Shown here one piece after another: positions 61,371 to 64,000 of a DNA stretch of 64,000 bases (positions are counted from its first letter, which is position 1; every line of letters begins with the position of its first letter). The stretch is from an uncultured Paracoccaceae bacterium (lineage in GTDB: Bacteria > Pseudomonadota > Alphaproteobacteria > Rhodobacterales > Rhodobacteraceae). The notes beneath the pieces are model-generated. The model was given only the letters and a program-made list of their open reading frames with translations. It was not told the DNA's origin and made no database searches. The stretch is taken from assembly GCA_947500135.1 (NCBI GenBank), contig CANMQX010000003.1, positions 248,001 to 312,000 of the forward strand, given 5' to 3'. The position numbers and the translations under genes are program-made.

Positions 61371-61462
61371 AAACTCGCCCATTTAGGTTAAATTGTTACC
61401 TTAAGCTCGCTTTCATTTCCCGCCTGTTACCCACGACATCAGGGTGAACATGAGGTGGCAAA

Positions 61463-62305
61463 ATGAACGCTAGATCCAACGCGCCAGTCATTATTAAACG
61501 CAAAAAGGTCGTGGGCGGTGACGGGCATCATGGTGGTGCATGGAAAGTGGCCTATGCCGATTTTGTAACGGCGATGATGGCGTTCTTTATGCTGATGTGG
61601 CTTTTGAATGCGACGACCGAACAGCAGCGTAAAGGCATTGCTGATTACTTCTCGCCAACTATCCCGATCAACCGGGTTTCCGGCGGTGGGTCCGGCGCAT
61701 TTGGTGGCAACAACATCTTTACTGAAGAATCTCTGGCGCAAAGTGGGACAGGGGTGAACCAGCCAACAATTGGTCAGAATCCTCTTCGTTCTGAAACGCA
61801 AAGTGATGCCGAAAGTGACGCTGCACAAGCATCGCAAGTCGCTGCACTGCGCGATCTTGAGGCGGTTTTGTTTGGGCAAGGCGGCGAAAGCATGACGTCA
61901 GAGCAGGCGCTGCGCCACATCGTTACCCGGCTGACCGATGAAGGGCTGGTGATCGAGATATTCGATCTGCCGCAGGCGACCCTTTTTGAACCTGACAGTG
62001 TTGAACCAAGTCCTGTTGCTCGTGAAATTGGTGCCATTCTGGCCCGCCTTTTCCAAAGTGTCAGCAATCCGGTTGCGATCAAGGGTCATCTGCAGGCCAA
62101 GCCAATTTTGGCGGTGAATAATCCGGTGTGGGAATTATCGACAGGACGCGCTGCACAAATGCGGTTGCTGCTTGAGGAAGGTGGGCTCGATCCACGTCGG
62201 ATTGCCCGAATCACAGGGGCTGGTGATCGGTCTCCGGCTGTGCGTGATGCCACTGCACCGCGAAATAACCGGGTCGAGATCGTTTTGTTGCGGTCAGACC
62301 GGTGA
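61463..62305 (+). CDS. motB: Flagellar motor stator protein MotB
   Basis: A 280-residue stator subunit. The N-terminal basic segment IIKRKKVVGGDGHHGGAWKV is followed by the single membrane helix with the proton-binding Asp33 (YADFVTAMMAFFMLMWLLNA). The C-terminal OmpA-like peptidoglycan-binding domain ends DATAPRNNRVEIVLL. GAGGTGGC lies before the ATG. No motA is adjacent, so MotA is encoded elsewhere. It leads the flagellar run motB-flgE-flgK. Confidence 0.92.
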   Translation: MNARSNAPVIIKRKKVVGGDGHHGGAWKVAYADFVTAMMAFFMLMWLLNATTEQQRKGIADYFSPTIPINRVSGGGSGAFGGNNIFTEESLAQSGTGVNQPTIGQNPLRSETQSDAESDAAQASQVAALRDLEAVLFGQGGESMTSEQALRHIVTRLTDEGLVIEIFDLPQATLFEPDSVEPSPVAREIGAILARLFQSVSNPVAIKGHLQAKPILAVNNPVWELSTGRAAQMRLLLEEGGLDPRRIARITGAGDRSPAVRDATAPRNNRVEIVLLRSDR

Positions 62306-62404
62306 AGGAAAATGGGTTGGATTTTAAACATTAGGGGGACGTTAAGTCTGGGCCGTTAGGCAGGAAGGGACTTTGACGTCATCCACGCAGCAGAAAGGCT
62401 CAAT

Positions 62405-63739
62405 ATGACGATATCCTCTTCCCTGAATGCAAGTGTTGCCGGCCTGGCGGCAAACGCATCACGCTTGGCGACCATTTCGGACAATATCTCCAACTCCGCG
62501 ACTTACGGGTATAAGCGCGCTGCAACGGATTTTCAGTCCATGGTCATCCAAAGCGGGCAGGGCACATATTCGGCCGGTGGCGTCCGTATCACAACCTCGC
62601 GGTTGATTGATGAACGCGGGGCGCTGGTATCAACGTCAAACCCAACCGACCTTGCGGTGCGCGGACGTGGCATGTTGCCGGTGACATCGGAAACGTCGGT
62701 AGCGGTCAATAACGGTGACAATCCGTTGTTTTTGTCGACAACCGGGTCGTTCAGGCCAGATGCGCAAGGTTTCTTGCGCACGCCGGGTGGCTTGGTGTTG
62801 TTGGGCGTGCCAGCGGCGGCTGATGGCACAATCCCGAACTATCCGCGTGATTCCGTTGATGGGCTTGTGCCAGTTCAGATCAACGCAAACCAGTTTGCGG
62901 GAGAGGCGACAACGCGTGTTGACCTTTCCGTCAATCTGCCCGCGACATCGACACGAGAGGATTCCGCCGGTGAGGTGGAAACGCTATCTGTTGAGTATTT
63001 CGACAATCTTGGCGCCTCATCCAACCTGAGCTTTTCATTCACGCCAACGGTGCCTGCAAATGGTGCGTCGAACGAATGGACCATGGTGATCTCTGACAGT
63101 GAGACGGATGTTGACGCAAACGGTGTTCCCGATGTTGTTGGCGAGTACACACTGCTTTTTGATGACAGCCGCGGTGGCGGTGGCACATTGGCGAATGTCG
63201 ACTTCGCTAACCCCGGCGCGCCGGTTGGCGGCCCTTATGACCCCCTCACGGGAATTCTGACGATAGCCGTCGATGGTGGTCCGATGGAAATCAATATTGG
63301 TGAGCTGGGCAGTTCGCTTGGCCTGACCCAACTATCTGATGCTTTTGCGCCTGTTTCGATTTCAAAGAATGGTACACCTGTGGGCAGCCTAACCTCGGTT
63401 GAGATTGATCAGAACGGCTTTGTCCGCGCGTCCTTCGATATCGGGATCAATCGAGTCCTTTATCAGATACCTCTGGTCGACGTGCCAAATGTCAATGGGC
63501 TGGAAACGCTGGATCAGCAAAGCTACCGGGTCACGCCTGAGAGTGGCACATTCTTTCTATGGGATGCAGGTGACGGGCCCACCGGGGATATTGTGAGCTC
63601 CGCATTGGAGGAATCAGCGACAGATGTTGCGGGTGAACTGACCGAACTGATCCAGACGCAACGCGCGTATTCATCCAACGCGAAGGTGATCCAGACTGTG
63701 GACGAGATGTTGCAGGAAACGACGAACATCAAACGTTAA
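62405..63739 (+). CDS. flgE: Flagellar hook protein FlgE
   Basis: A 444-residue axial flagellar protein with the conserved N-terminal rod/hook motif (LATISDNISNSATYGYKRAA) and C-terminal helix (ELIQTQRAYSSNAKVIQTVD). The central part varies, as usual in hook proteins. It assembles outside the cell into the hook joining rod and filament. AAAGG lies upstream of the ATG. flgK follows after 19 bases, the common gene order in Rhodobacterales. Confidence 0.93.
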   Translation: MTISSSLNASVAGLAANASRLATISDNISNSATYGYKRAATDFQSMVIQSGQGTYSAGGVRITTSRLIDERGALVSTSNPTDLAVRGRGMLPVTSETSVAVNNGDNPLFLSTTGSFRPDAQGFLRTPGGLVLLGVPAAADGTIPNYPRDSVDGLVPVQINANQFAGEATTRVDLSVNLPATSTREDSAGEVETLSVEYFDNLGASSNLSFSFTPTVPANGASNEWTMVISDSETDVDANGVPDVVGEYTLLFDDSRGGGGTLANVDFANPGAPVGGPYDPLTGILTIAVDGGPMEINIGELGSSLGLTQLSDAFAPVSISKNGTPVGSLTSVEIDQNGFVRASFDIGINRVLYQIPLVDVPNVNGLETLDQQSYRVTPESGTFFLWDAGDGPTGDIVSSALEESATDVAGELTELIQTQRAYSSNAKVIQTVDEMLQETTNIKR

Positions 63740-63758
63740 TGCGATAAGGGGTAAGTAA

Positions 63759-64000
63759 ATGAGTATTTCCAGCGCACTTAGCAACGCCATGTCGGGGTTG
63801 TCCGTGACGTCTCGTATGGCCGAGGTTGTTTCGTCCAACCTGTCCAATGCTCTGACGGATGGCTACGGGCGCAGGTCGCTTGATTTAAGCGCACGGCAGG
63901 TTGGTGGTGTTGGCGCTGGTGTGCAGATTGATGGCGTGAACCGTTTCGTCGATGCAGGACTACTCGCGGACCGACGCCTTGCCGATGCGGCGCTTGGGGG
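63759..64000 (+). CDS. flgK: Flagellar hook-filament junction protein FlgK, N-terminal part
   Basis: Only the first 80 codons lie in the window. They read MSISSALSNAMSGLSVTSRM, then VVSSNLSNALTDGYGRRSLD, the typical FlgK (HAP1) N-terminus, which polymerises onto the hook end. AAGGGGTAAG precedes the ATG. The gene continues beyond the right edge. Confidence 0.88.
   Translation, partial: MSISSALSNAMSGLSVTSRMAEVVSSNLSNALTDGYGRRSLDLSARQVGGVGAGVQIDGVNRFVDAGLLADRRLADAALG

Noticed and set aside
61385..61415. CtrA site upstream of motB
   Set aside because: Two TTAA words occur but with 9 bases between them instead of 7, so the full consensus is not met.
1..64000. CRISPR arrays, tRNA or rRNA genes
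   Set aside because: No regularly spaced direct repeats with unique spacers and no cloverleaf or rRNA sequence were recognised. A tRNA scan could still find one missed by eye.

Overview
The window reads as chromosomal DNA of a photosynthesis-capable, flagellated member of the Rhodobacteraceae (Roseobacter group). The main evidence is a bacteriochlorophyll block (bchG, a BCH/LhaA-type carrier, bchP, idi) with three PpsR/CrtJ-type boxes, a flagellar block (motB, flgE, start of flgK), a CtrA-type box, many periplasmic binding-protein transporters, and moderately GC-rich coding with long antisense shadow frames. The genus cannot be fixed from the sequence alone.

Layout, left to right. 1-4.0 kb: a small membrane protein, a large TPR lipoprotein and an exopolysaccharide-type sugar transferase with a CtrA box upstream. 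4.3-19.3 kb: a myo-inositol island with a CUT2-type ABC transporter, a LacI-family regulator, iolD, iolC, iolB, a class II aldolase, iolG, two further Gfo/Idh/MocA oxidoreductases and an IolE/IolI-like TIM barrel. Two copies of the same palindromic operator (4316 and 13584) tie transporter and catabolic genes together. A secreted protein of unknown function sits inside the island. 19.3-25.8 kb: a DctB/DctD-type two-component pair and a TRAP transporter, closed by a pair of mirror-image terminators. 25.8-31.1 kb: a ROK regulator divergent from an frcBCA-like sugar ABC operon with a phosphatase-like lipoprotein at its end.

31.1-40.9 kb: an anti-sigma/ECF sigma pair, a YHYH-domain protein, ArfB, a possible 18-codon gene with its own terminator, a queuosine-precursor (VUT) transporter, an esterase-like protein, MepA, an MFS carrier, a thioesterase, YggT and a PA2779/PA2778-type pair. 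41.0-48.1 kb: a dipeptide/oligopeptide ABC operon with two tandem binding proteins. 48.1-49.7 kb: a gene-poor stretch holding a 268-bp MITE-like element with perfect 34-bp terminal inverted repeats and decayed relatives. 49.7-54.2 kb: a secreted PDC/Cache-like protein, a MotA/TolQ-like channel protein paired with a very long coiled-coil OmpA-like protein, and a ChaC-like enzyme. 54.3-58.2 kb: the bch block. 58.5-64 kb: a small unknown gene, a ThuA/Gfo-Idh pair, a DUF6165-like gene and the flagellar genes, running off the right edge within flgK.

Main themes are acquisition and catabolism of inositol and other sugars, organic acids and peptides; phototrophy; and motility. The least explained parts are the short transcript candidate at 34.5-34.75 kb with a Shine-Dalgarno-sequestering stem, the MITE family at 48-49.4 kb, the 11-bp periodic repeats at 1-40 and 50472-50510, and the orphan stator-like pair at 50.6-53.6 kb.
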